From assembly GCA_043228905.1 (NCBI GenBank), contig JBHGNT010000014.1:16492001-16556000 (forward strand): 64,000 nucleotides of DNA, read 5' to 3'. Source of the stretch: Azolla caroliniana (taxonomy: Eukaryota; Polypodiophyta). A model generated the notes under the pieces. It was not told where the DNA came from and ran no database searches. It was given only the letters and a program-made list of their open reading frames with translations. Each line of letters starts with the position of its first letter. Positions within the stretch are counted from its first letter, which is position 1. This document shows, piece by piece, positions 1 through 10,561 of the stretch. Both the position numbers and the translations under genes were made by a program.

Positions 1-222
1 TTTACCATAAATAGGATGCAAAATTCTCAACATCCTTTTCCAAATTCCTCTAGAAATAGGACATACCCATAAAACATGGTGAACCGATTCAATGGGAAAC
101 CCACAACTATCACATTTTAAATCATGGCAATGGCCCCACATCCATGACTTCACAGAACAACCATCCAAACAATAAATTTTTTTAGGAATTTGCATGGCCC
201 ATAGCCATTTCCAATAAGCATG
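1..222 (-). mobile_element. LINE (L1-type) reverse-transcriptase zinc-binding domain remnant
   Basis: Read on the minus strand, one frame stays open from about 222 to the window edge. It shows the pattern of the zf-RVT domain that follows reverse transcriptase in plant LINEs: WKWLWAMQIPKKI, then a Cys-x2-Cys pair (KCDSCG), then ESVHHVLWVCPISRGIWKR. Conserved plant LINE copies have the same W-x-x-LW and H-x-LF-x-C-x-x-A/S-x-x-IW pattern. The piece lacks the reverse transcriptase that should lie upstream, and a stop follows immediately on that side, so it is a fragment. The call rests on motif recognition. Confidence 0.65.
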
Positions 223-388
223 TATGGTCTTCAATATAGTTTTAGTTCAGTAAGATGTTTATGTTGTCATGTATGGTGTTTATGGGCATCGAGATGGTTT
301 TTGATACTCTTCAAATTGGTTCTCTTTCTTTCCTATTGCCTTTGAGGTACTCACAAATAGTAAACACATATACATACTAAATGCATAA

Positions 389-500
389 ATACATACATAC
401 AAGCATGTGTGCATATGCACATACATACATACATACCTATATACATGTGCACATATGTACATAGATACACACATACGTACATACATACATATGTATGTAT
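389..500. repeat. ACAT/GTAT microsatellite, imperfect
   Basis: Imperfect tetranucleotide ACAT units, with GCAT and GTAC interruptions, fill this stretch and switch to TATG at the right end. The same motif recurs at 2987-3018, 6422-6500, 9808-9860 and 15253-15542, so it is a genome-wide expansion in this organism. Open frames through it are spurious. Confidence 0.85.
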
Positions 501-540
501 GGTATGGTCTTCATGTGCAGTTTAGGGTCTTCTTTATGGT

Positions 541-822
541 TATGTTCTATATGGTCTTCCATATGGTTATGGTATGTTCTCGTCTATGGTCTTTGAGATG
601 CTCTTTAAGCACAGTATATTCTCGTCTATGTTCTTGTATTGTTAAATGATTATGTTTATGGTGTTGTTAAATGCTTAAATGTATGTTCTATATGGTCTTC
701 CATATGGTTATGGTATGTTCTCGTCTATGGTGTTTGAGATGCTCTTTAAGCACGGTATATTCTCGTCTATGTTCTTGTATTGTTAAATGATTATGTTTAT
801 GGTGTTGTTAAATGCTTAAATG
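541..822. repeat. Tandem duplication, 141-bp unit, two copies
   Basis: The block 541-681 is followed directly by a second copy at 682-822. I see two substitutions, a C to G in the GTCTTTGAG stretch and an A to G in the CACAGT stretch. Near identity in otherwise decayed DNA points to a recent duplication. The unit is itself rich in TATGGTCTTC-like words that recur through 240-1320. Confidence 0.85.
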
Positions 823-2161
823 TATGTTTATTATGTGCATGTTTATCATTTTTCACTTTATATATATTTTTAATGAAATTCTTTGTATGGTCTTCATGTT
901 TAGTTGTATGATTATGTTCTTGTCATATGTTTATATGGTTATGCATATGATTTTCATTGGTTTTTTATATGGTCTTGGGGACATTCTACAATATTTATAT
1001 GTTTGGTGCTTTTCAATATGGTCTTCAAGATGTTCTTGGAGATGGTCTAGTCTTGTCTTTTGTCTTGAGGTACATTACATGGTTATGCATATTATTATCT
1101 CTGGTCTTCTAGGCCATTTTGGATATGATATTTGATATATTCTTGTAAATTGGTTTGGGCTTATCTATGACCTTCGAGATGGTCTTCAAAGATGATCCTG
1201 TTTATTGAGATGGACTTTAATATAGTCGTCAAGGTGTTCTTGTATATGCTCTCATATTGTTTATGGTCCTCGAGGTGGTCTTGTATATTGAGATGGTTGT
1301 CTTTGTGAATGTTTGTGGTCTTGTCACATTTTTATGGTTGGGTTTATGAGTATCTATTCACACACACATTCTCCTTATACCAGCATTATTTATACAATGA
1401 AAAAGCCAAATGGTCTCTCATGTTCCATTAGAAATACACATGGTTAACAATAAAAAAAAGCAACTTCCAAAAAGCATTAGAATCACTAAAAAGCCAACAA
1501 GGTCACAATCTTCTTGAGAGCCGCCATGAGCCGCTTCTCACGGATCTCGGCCATATAGTGACCCGTGTTTCTCACTCTCAGACGCCACTCACATTAGTTC
1601 AAGGAGATTCGAGGCCAATTGTTGATTGAGGGCACATTATACGCATGCCGAAAAACCCACGTGGAAAAACAACATATGTTTCACATATGCTCGACAAACA
1701 AAAATTACAATCTTGTGAATACTTAAGGCACATCCCAAAGGCGATCATGTGACCCCTAACACCTTTGAAAACCCCAATGTGATCATGTAAATATGCACCT
1801 TTGAAATTAATTCTTGTTGAACATGGGGTTCTAACATATACGCATGTTTTGTGTACATATTCATATTCACCTTCTTACATGCACTAACATAACAAAAAAT
1901 ATAAACAAGATTATAAGCAACAAATAGTTCTTTTATATAAAAGAGAATCTCAAAGATCATGTCGCTTATTTCATACAAATGATCTACTACACTGGCTTAA
2001 TTTTGTCTCATGAAATTTGGTTAGCACTAGAAGTATAGAGATATCATCGTGAGCTTTAGCTCACACCCAACTCCATGACATCTTTTGGATTGTTCCCATC
2101 GTAGTATTAAGGATCATACTGTAACAAAATTGATGTAACCAAAGCTACACTAAAAAATGTC
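823..2161. other. Intergenic, T/G-rich low-complexity DNA
   Basis: No gene seen. From about 240 to 1320 the plus strand is built of degenerate words such as TATGGTCTTC, TGGTTATG and GAGATGGTCTT, probably an old decayed tandem array. A more GC-rich island lies at about 1500-1620. On its minus strand a short open stretch reads MAEIREKRLMAALKKIVTL, which I do not recognise. The rest, up to the peroxidase stop codon, is AT-rich and featureless. Confidence 0.5.
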
Positions 2162-2988
2162 TCAATTTTGGTTTATTTGTGTACAAACATTTCGTATTTC
2201 TCCTTCTCCGTCCTCTCCAGTTAGCACGCCAATAGCTGACATCTTGATGATTGAATCCACAAACGATTGAAAGAAATCATTACTAGACAAGGCAAATTGG
2301 TTCACTAGATCTTTTGTCTCGGGATGTGCAAATAAAGCTTGGTCTGTTAACAATAATCCCATGTTATTTTGGAGACCTTTATAGTAGGAGTTGTCAAATT
2401 CAAAAGGAGAGGAAGGATCTAATGGCACAAAAACGTTGTTATTCAATTGTGGGCAACTTTGACGAATATCTTGCACAAGGGATGAATTCAAAAATGGATC
2501 TCCATCTATCATTCGGAAAGTGAATTGTCTACACTTTGCAAAGCCAATGGTATGGGCACCTATCTACATGATTAACATGATTAACAACATGAATGTATAG
2601 ACAACATGAGTTGTGTAGTTAAGAATAAAACAAAATAAGGTGTTTTAAAAAATGTTGATGTAGGTATACCTGAGAGAGACACAAGGTCTTGGGCATCAAG
2701 TCCCTTGGATATGAAAAGAGATATCAATTGGTCAACAGTCAAGTTAGATTGTGGTATGTTTCCGATGCCATTGGTTGCAAAAGACGTTCGACTATCTCTT
2801 CGTCCTAATGCAACTTGCCATGATGGTCCCCCAAGCTACAATTTCAATACAATCCATTAATGAAGTTAGAAACATTGTGTGAGACATTATATTCTAAGTT
2901 CTTTTCCTAGTGCGCAATAGATTAGAGAAGTAAAACGAACAAGGATATTGTGCTTATCTCTTACCATTGAGCTATCATATTATCTTCA

Positions 2989-3021
<33 letters not shown>

Positions 3022-3712
3022 TGTAAGGTATGGGAACTTACAAATATTATTGCCTCGCGTGCTGCAAGAACAATGATATCTGCACAAGAAACTACTCCGG
3101 GGCAAATTGATTCGAGGGCTCCTTTGATCTCATTTATTGTATTAAAGGCTTGTTGTGGAATATCATTATCCAAATAGTCCCTCTCAGCAAGATTGTCGGG
3201 TGTGGACGAAATCAAAATAGAGGCATCACATCCCTAGAAAAGTTAAGGTAAATGAGCCATGGGTGGGCATAATGTTAATTTCTTTATTTCGAAATGAATT
3301 ACAAGGTAAAACATAATTATTCAAGGAATAAACTCTGTAATATCATCATCTATGATTTGGACAAAATATTAGAATTAAAAATATTTTGAGCTTTGTTTGT
3401 CAACTTGGGAAAACTTATTGGAGTTTTACATGCAATCCAATTTTTATAATTACTCTACTACTAAGAAGTGATACTCTACATTTTGAGATTCTTCGGTACC
3501 TGGATAAAGCAATCATGGGCAAGTAGCCTCAACGTTGATGGCGAAACTACATTGTTTCTTTTTGCCAATGATTGGAATGTACTGCTCACTATGGAAGACA
3601 AGTTTGGACATGACGTATCGTAGAAATCCATAGAGAGTTGCCCATTTGAAACAATTGCATTTTGTAGAACAATCGCCAACAAAGCGATAAGCAACATGAC
3701 GTTTTTGTCCAT
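2162..3712 (-). CDS. Class III (secretory) peroxidase, four exons
   Basis: Haem peroxidase using hydrogen peroxide to oxidise phenolics in the wall or vacuole. Exons on the minus strand: 3712-3500, 3233-3042, 2835-2670 and 2559-2162. All introns are GT-AG, the exons join in frame to 322 residues, and the four-exon layout is classic for the family. Residues 1-24 look like a signal peptide ending near SNGQ, before QLSMDFYDTSCPN. The distal site is RLLAHDCFIQGCDAS (R and catalytic H kept); then VSCADIIVLAAREA and the proximal haem-ligand motif GAHTIGFAKCR. All eight family cysteines are present. Unusual: the Phe normally just before the distal His is Ala, and the residue before it is Leu rather than the usual His or Phe. 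Intron 2 carries a short ACAT microsatellite. Nothing suggests a pseudogene, but the altered pocket may change activity. Confidence 0.93.
2987..3018. repeat. CATA microsatellite in peroxidase intron 2
   Basis: About eight CATA units lie within the second intron, 24 bases from the 3' end of exon 2 on the genomic map. They do not disturb the splice sites at 3041 and 3234. Confidence 0.85.
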
Positions 3713-3781
3713 AATTGAATATCCTTGAGGTTGTTGTTAATCTAGAAAGACATGTTAAAGGCAATGAATTAGAAAATCTCA

Positions 3782-3792
3782 ACATAAATATA
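3782..3792 (-). promoter_or_regulatory. Candidate TATA box of the peroxidase gene
   Basis: On the minus strand the sequence CTATATTTATG lies about 70-80 bp upstream of the peroxidase ATG at 3712. That is a plausible distance for a plant TATA box with a short leader. Only position and composition support it. Confidence 0.35.
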
Positions 3793-4170
3793 GGTGGGTA
3801 TGGGACCTTAAACAATTGTAATATGTACTCAATCACTCTTTCTTAGATAAAACTATATCAAGTTTGTGCTCCACACATGACACCCTTTAAGAAAACACTA
3901 TATTCCACCACACAAGGCCTTTGAAGTGTTTTAACATGATTAAATATGTGAAAGAAAGGGAATTGCCTATAAGCCTTTGAAGTGCCAAAATGTTATGATT
4001 ATGAATATGCTGGGGAAATATTGATCTCAATCTATCTCTGTATAGATATGCACTGAAATGTATATATATGTATCAACGAATTCAAAAAGTACTAATTGTG
4101 CTCGAGTGAACTACCAATCAAGAGTTATGTAGCCACACATGAGAGTATGTATTAATACTACATGTTAGTG

Positions 4171-4345
4171 TGTCTCCCTAATTAGAACATGTGTTGTGTG
4201 ATCTCTTATAAAACTCGAACTTTCAATAGCATTAACATTGTGTTGTATGTATTAAACTTACATAAGAAAATGTGTCTCCTGAATAGTAACATGTGTTGTG
4301 TGATCTCTCATAAAACTCAAACTTTCAATACCATTAACATACATA
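4171..4345. repeat. Partial tandem duplication, about 102-bp period
   Basis: The block starting TGTCTCCCTA at 4171 recurs at 4273 (TGTCTCCTGA). Both carry ACATGTGTTGTGTGATCTCT and AAACTC(G/A)AACTTTCAATA. The second copy fades out near 4345. It lies just left of the 66-bp minisatellite. Confidence 0.75.
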
Positions 4346-4384
4346 TATATGAATATGAAACACAATACAACCCTTTCTGTGTCA

Positions 4385-4702
4385 GCCTCTCTATCGATCT
4401 CCCAAGCATCTCTAGTATTGGTCTGATAGGTCATATTTGAGCTCAAAAGAGCCTCTCTATTGGTCTCCCAGGCATCTCTACTATTGGTCTCATAGGTCAT
4501 ACTTGAGCTCAAAAGAGCCTCTCTATTGGTCTCCCAAGCATCTCTAGTATTGGTCTCATAGATCATATTTGAGCTCAAAAGAGCCTCTCTATTGGTCTCC
4601 CAAGCATCTCTAGTATTGGTCTCATAGGTCAAAAGAGCCTCTCTATTGGTCTCCCAAGCATCTCTAGTATTGGTCTCATAGGTCATATTTGAGCTCAAAA
4701 GA
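4385..4702. repeat. 66-bp minisatellite, five copies
   Basis: Copies occupy 4385-4450, 4451-4516, 4517-4582, 4583-4636 and 4637-4702. Copy four lacks 12 bp (the ATATTTGAGCTC region); the others differ by a few substitutions. Because 66 and 12 are multiples of three, the minus strand stays open across the array and would encode a 22-residue repeat of the type ETNTRDAWETNREALLSS. The frame ends in unrelated low-complexity DNA and has no recognisable domain, so I treat it as a minisatellite and not as a gene. Confidence 0.85.
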
Positions 4703-5812
4703 GGACAATAAAATCTCTCTCTCTCTCAAACCCAGAACTATGATTAGCATGCATGTATGTATGTATGTATGTATAGAACAGAATTAAACAACTCTTAATC
4801 TCTTAATCTCTTAAAACTTTTAACATGATTAACAAGAAGGACATGCAACTAGTAGGAGGAGAAGAGGAAGAATCATAACGTAAAATTAGTGGTTTGAAAT
4901 GAATACTGCACATACCAAGAGTAGTGATGATGGACTCAAAATATATTGTGCAGCAATGGTAGACAACTAATTGTAAGACAAGGTAAAGATAGGTAGGTAG
5001 GTTGATTGATAGATTGATAGATTGATAGATAGGCAGACAGATTGATTGATTGATAGATTGATAGATTGATTGATAGATTGACTGATAGATTGATAGATGG
5101 ATGAATGGATAGATTGAGACAGAGAAACAGAGCATCTGTTTATAGTAAAGAGAGATCAAACATAAGAAGACTGAGAGGGAATGAATGAATGAATGAATGT
5201 GGAGTGAGTGAGTGAGCAGAATCAGGTTCTGATGCAGACGACCAATCGCTCCACACCCACCCTTCTCTCTGTCTCCCTGGCCATGCTTCTTCTTCTTCTT
5301 CTTCTTCTTCTTCTTCTTCTTCCTTATTGATAAGGAAAACAAAAAAAAAGCTCTGTTTTTCTGTGGTTTTTTCTTTTTCTTTTTTCCTTTTTCACAATTA
5401 TTTCTGGGTGAACCTTTTTTTTTTCCCCTTCAGAAAATGATCTAAAAACAGATTCACCTTCTGCTCCAGATTTAGGCCTACTCCCCCCCCCCCCCCTCCC
5501 CATGCCTTGGCTCTAAAAAAAAAAAAACAAGAGAAAAGCAGAAAAAAAGAAGAAGAAAAAAAGCAAAAGCAAAAGGTTATACTTATTGGAGCCACTCTTA
5601 ATTAGGGTTTTTACCCCTGTCTGCTGCTGCTGCTGCTATGTCTGTGCTTACTTCCATTAAAATTTGTACCTTCTCCAAATCCTCATTGCCATCTTCATGA
5701 TCATGATTATCATGATCATCAATCACCAATGCTCAATCATCATCTCTTGTAGCAGATGATGAGCTTCAGCTTTTTACCTCATAATGGGATAATTTGATTT
5801 TTGATTGCGCTA
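4703..5812. other. Intergenic, rich in simple repeats
   Basis: No gene seen. It contains TATG repeats (about 4752-4775), an imperfect GATT/GATA array (about 5003-5100), GAAT (about 5178-5200), TTC/CTT (about 5284-5321), a run of about 14 C (near 5482), poly-A (near 5516) and CTG (near 5620). A Tyr/Ile/Ser-rich minus-strand reading frame at 4803-5342 consists of these repeats and is not credible. Around 5697-5722 is a nearly palindromic TCATGATCATGATTATCATGATCA-like patch. Confidence 0.55.
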
Positions 5813-5865
5813 CCCTAAACCCTAAACCCTAACCTAAACTAAACTAAACCCTAAACCTAAACCTA
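5813..5865. repeat. Interstitial telomere-like tract (CCCTAAA type)
   Basis: Three near-perfect plant telomere units (CCCTAAA) are followed by degenerate CCTAAACTAAAC and CCTAAACCTAAA units. The tract is only about 50 bp. It may be an interstitial telomeric repeat from end-joining repair or a cluster of telo-boxes (AAACCCTAA on the other strand), which occur in promoters of plant growth genes. No gene start is visible on either side except the tRNA gene about 80 bp to the right. Confidence 0.8.
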
Positions 5866-5947
5866 ATACAACAGAGAGGAAGTCTCAGATTTTCAATTAA
5901 TCTGTTTTGTGGTTTTAATTTTAATGTCAGATAGTAAACACAACTCG

Positions 5948-6021
5948 GCTTTCATAGCTCAGTTGGTTAGAGCACCCGTTTAGTAAGCGGGAGGTCTTGA
6001 GTTCAACTCTCAATGAAAGCA
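5948..6021 (+). tRNA. tRNA-Thr (anticodon AGT)
   Basis: A complete cloverleaf can be folded by hand. The acceptor stem GCTTTCA (5948-5954) pairs with TGAAAGC (6014-6020), with discriminator A at 6021. The D arm is GCTC/GAGC with loop AGTTGGTTA. The anticodon stem CCCGT/GCGGG closes the loop TTAGTAA, with AGT at 5982-5984 (Thr). The T stem TTGAG/CTCAA carries loop TTCAACT. No intron is present. A CAA at 5941-5943 lies five bases upstream, as in many plant nuclear tRNA genes, and a T run near 6055-6060 may terminate Pol III. The internal A and B boxes are intact. Confidence 0.93.
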
Positions 6022-6662
6022 AAAAGCCTAAAAAAAATTCTCCTCACTTTCTTCTTTTTAAAATTACATCATATTTTGTATTATAATTTATATATATATA
6101 TCCCATGATCCATCCATCTTTCTATGTATCTCCAATTCCTTCCTCTTGTCTAAGCAATTATCAATATCTCATATTCTTTACTTCATTTTTTTATTATTAA
6201 TTACATACATATTTTATATTATATATATCTATCTATCTCCAATTCCTTCCTTTTGTCTAAGAAATTATCAATATCTCTTGTTAAGAAGTTATTGTGTGCT
6301 TATTAATGTTTGTAACAATAGATTGACCCATGCGTAATATTCTTGAGATTCGACATCCGTAATATTCGTGGTATTCGAGAATAGAAAATGGCCCTAAGAA
6401 TATTATAAAACCATTCGTTTACACATATATATACACATACATATATACACATACACAAACATATATATACATATACACACACATACATAGATACATACAT
6501 AGTATGAACCATACGTACCATACTAAGAAAAACACCTTCAAAGAATGATAAATACCATACTTTTGGATTATCTATTTATTATGAGGTAAATAAGCCTAAA
6601 AAAACAAAAAAAAACATTAAAAAAAAGGGAAAAAACAAAAAAAAAAACACAAGAATGTTTGA

Positions 6663-6706
6663 ATAACATTCGCATTCGTTTTCCAACGTAGGAAAACGAA
6701 TGTTAT
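6663..6706. repeat. Inverted repeat (hairpin) with ATTCG core
   Basis: The left arm ATAACATTCG-CATTCG-TTTTCC (6663-6684) and right arm GGAAAACGAATGTTAT (6691-6706) are complementary apart from a 6-base CATTCG insertion in the left arm. The loop is AACGTA. A second, shorter hairpin, ATTCGTGG/CCACGAAT, lies at 7350-7373. They may be remains of a hairpin-ended transposable element, but no terminal repeats or target duplication could be fixed. Confidence 0.5.
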
Positions 6707-9700
6707 GCTAGACGAACACAAATTTTACATACTATGGATACATATATACACACATACATAGATACATATACACACGCATACATATATGTGTACACAGACA
6801 TACATCAATAATTAATTAACTCATTAACATAACAATTAATTCACTTAAACATTAATTGATTCACTAATACATTAATTAAATTACAAATACATATCTTAAT
6901 TCATTAACACATTAATTAATTCATTGGAAAATATTAGTTAATTAATTAATAATCAATTAATGCATTAATAATTAATGAATTAGGGCTTTGGCAAAACTTA
7001 GGGTTTTAGTGAAACTCTGAATTTGCAACGGACAACATGATGTAGGATTAGGTAGAGCATGAGAGGGAGTCGATGACGTAGGCCGAAAAGAAATTTTTTT
7101 GTCGAAAATAGGATTATGACAGAAATTAGGGTTTTTTGTCGATACCCTAATTTCTGGCCGAGAACAGGATATAGAGGGAGGCGAGGGTGTAAGTAGCGCA
7201 CAGAGGGAGTAGGGTGAGGCGTCCTCACTTCCTGTTGGCCACTGTTCACTCGCTCGTAAATAAAACACTATTTTATTTTATTTTATTTTATTTCAAAAAG
7301 AAGAAGAAAAAGAATATATTTACGTGTATTCGTATTCCTATTCGTATGGATTCGTGGGGCAAGCTCCACGAATGCGAATATTTCAAAACAAATGTTTTTG
7401 ACCATATATTAAAAACCCTAAACCCCATATATGTATACATTTATATGTGTGTATGTGTATGTACATATATACACTTAAGAAGATATGTATGTATATACAC
7501 ATACACACATATGTGTGTGTGTGTGTGTGCGTGTGTATACAGTATATCCGTATGGATATATATGTATATACACATGCATATATACTAAGAAGATATGGTT
7601 GTGCTTTATTTTCCGTATGTAATGAATGAACAAGGAGTTTTTGAACATAATATACTTTCTAGAATTTCGGCCCCGAAACGTCCTTTCCTATTATCCTCAC
7701 TCTTCTGAGTGCCATAAATCTCATGTTGGCTTTCCTTTCGCTCTTCATGAAGCATAGTATTGGACAAAAAATTAATTCCTTGCACATTTTGTCCGTACCC
7801 CCACATCATTTGACTTATTCTCTCTTTTTTGCAATGTAATTTTATGTTGTTGTTTGAGGTAACGTTTAAAGATATTTTGAAGACTTGCATAAGGGAAAAT
7901 TCTTGTCCGACTTAGAGTTTTCAAAAGATCAACATATACGATTGAACTAAATTGCCAATTTTTGTTTTGGTCGTATGGCCTCTAATTATAAAGAAGAACG
8001 TGGAAATTATGTGTGCATCCTCCTCTAATAAAGACAAGTAAAAGAACTATAAGGTATACTAAAGAAATTCTCTTTTCATGACAAAAAGAGCATGTCCATA
8101 CCCAAACACAAGACAAGGGGATTGTCTCCTAAGATAAACACATTACCTTATATTGCAAGTAGTACAAATTACTTCCTACATTATTTGCCACGCATTCAAA
8201 GGGTCTTGTTCTTATGTTATTGTGTCATTAAACTTTCGTATTTTCATGAATCTAAAGACAATTATGACACTTGAGTCAATTGCTATTTCCTTGGAGGCTT
8301 GAGCAACTATAAGATCTACATCGATGATTATTCCACAAATGCTTTACCTTTTAAAAGAATTTAAGATAATAAAAATAAAACTTGTCCGAGATGTAATGAT
8401 ATCCAAGGACCAGATTCTAGAGGTGGTCGTTATTAGGGTTGTGAATGAAGATACCCCCTCAACTTGTCCACAACAAATTATAACCTCATGTTCATAGACA
8501 ACATAACAATACATATTTTGAGAAGTCACAAATACATACAGGTCCCTAAAGTGAATGTTATAGGTGTCTTGTGATTTGAGCCATCACCACAATATTCTCA
8601 AGGAGAGATGATTAACAACATTATGCAACTTTTCGTAATTCCTTACTTGAAGGAATTGGTGTGTGTATTCTCGAAGTTGTGTTATTGCACCAAGTACCCA
8701 ACTAACACATTACCATACACTAGCAAAAGAAATTCCACTTATTCTTTACCATTTCTTGGTGGACACTGACCTGTCTTCCACCATCATAGCAATCCACGCG
8801 CATTGCTTATTTATAATAACTTACTTGGTGATGCATCCTTATGTTTATCTTACATTTCTCCTCTTATGGATCAATGCAGGGAAAAAACAATAAAAAAAGA
8901 GCTATTTTTCCGTCCCATCTTTACATATTTCCTCTTTTTCTAAACATTTGAATCAACAATTTTATTTGGTAGGTACACAAACACACACAACACTAGTGGG
9001 GCAAAAGGTAGAATCAATGAACGAAATGTGAATGGCTCCTTTCATTATAGAAGGAACTTCGGATCGAAGTAACAAGTGCAAATATTCTATATTAATTTTC
9101 CCTGTTCAACTCCAGCGTGGCATCGAATGTGGTGCATATGATACAACTTTTGGATGGGTTATTATTAGTTATTAGGTAACATCGATAGTGCAATCCGTCT
9201 TGAGAGAGCTCGGAGGTACGAGGATTCAGGAACGAAAGGAAGATCGTTCGATGCAATAAGAGATGCACATATATAATGTTTGTGATTCGATGATCTCTCA
9301 AGGAATAAATAGAAGTTTTTAAGCTTAGTGAGTGGGGGGTGATGGTATAGACTATATACTATACCGTATACATATATGTACATAGAAAGCAAAGGCAAAA
9401 GAGAGAGAGAGAGAGATCCACTCAAGACCAAAAGGAAATGAGTGAAATGAATAGTATGTGGAGTTTTAGAGTAAATTATAGGAGCCCATTATTGTAAATA
9501 TTCTTTAAATTGGGTTAGTTTGTTTTGGCACCAAGAAGAGTAAAAAGGAAAGGAAGGGGCTTTTGCAAAAAAATAAAAACAGAGCATTGATGATATACAT
9601 ATATAGAAGAAGAAAATAGACAAAAAGCAGAGAGAGCATTAAGAGCCCAGGAGAAACAGAGCATTTTTTATTTTTGTGTTGTTATGGAGCCAAGAAACAG

Positions 9701-9807
9701 AGCATTGCTTGCTCTGCTTGATATCGAGTTGGGGATGTCTGAGGCTCACAAGAGTAATTATTAAGAAGCTTCTCCATCTCTGTCTCTCTCCATAATCTTT
9801 GTGTTTA

Positions 9808-9860
9808 TGTGTTATACATACATACACACATACATACATACATTCATACATACATACATA
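9808..9860. repeat. ACAT microsatellite upstream of the RING gene start
   Basis: ACAT/CATA units end only about 8 bp before the ATG at 9868, so they would sit in the 5' leader of the mRNA. Minor interruptions (ACAC, TTCA) are present. Confidence 0.8.
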
Positions 9861-9867
9861 AACTCTT

Positions 9868-10518
9868 ATGGGTAATGCCCATATATCAGGAAGAAGAGCA
9901 GGGCGTGCTCTTGATTACCACCATGGCCATGATATTCTCACTAACACTCATAATGCATCCAACCCTAATCACCATGTGATGACAACTTCTTCGGGGGCCA
10001 CAAGCCGTGTTGCCGGGCGCGACGATGCCCCATCTCATATCGTCGCGGACAACAACCTTGGGCATGATGTCACGGCCAACAGCCTTGGGCATGATGTCAG
10101 CGGCGACAACCCGCAGGTACAAAACCATAGCCCCGGGTTAGTTGATCATGCCAATCCCCTAGGACCTTTACCCCCCTACCCTTCCTCTACCCTTGACTAT
10201 CCACCAGGACATTACAACCTACACACAAATGGTCATCTTGTCATCAATATAACTCAACCAAATCATTCCTTTATGATTAGTGATGGAGCAACCCCTGGTC
10301 ATGTATCCTCATCATCCCTTGGTCCTGTATCCATGTCCAGTGTCTTGCCTCTTCCTCACTTTGTGGAAAGCCCTAAGGCAAATACAATCATTAATGATGT
10401 TAATGTTAGGAAGGACACGCTTCGTCTCGAGAAAGATCACGAGAATCCGGGGTTTTATCTTGTATCCTTCTCCTTTGATGCCACAACAGATGGTTGGTAA
10501 GTAATGTTTATTCACTTT

Positions 10519-10561
<43 letters not shown>

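Larger units (their letters stand above)
6022..9867. other. Intergenic, about 3.8 kb without a recognisable gene
   Basis: AT-rich DNA with ACAT/ATAC microsatellites (6422-6500, about 6725-6800, about 7430-7580), ATTA-rich stretches (about 6810-6970) and TTTTA repeats (about 7271-7300). ATTCG words are unusually frequent at 6320-6420, 6660-6720 and 7325-7385, with hairpins at 6663-6706 and 7350-7373. Short open frames at 6972-7268 and 7606-7890 (minus) match nothing I know. The stretch 7900-9600 looks like old decayed DNA. From about 9600 rightward it is probably promoter and 5' leader of the RING gene. Confidence 0.5.

Noticed and set aside
4258-4698. A 146-codon repeat protein on the minus strand
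   Set aside because: It is produced by the 66-bp minisatellite and lacks a domain, leader or plausible downstream exon. Recorded as a repeat, with the frame noted as a finding.
4385-4702. CRISPR-like array
   Set aside because: The 66-bp units are contiguous with no unique spacers, and the window is nuclear plant DNA.
6972-7268. 98-codon minus-strand frame as a gene
   Set aside because: No recognisable domain, no intron or exon partner, and two overlapping frames of similar length. Likely chance in decayed DNA.
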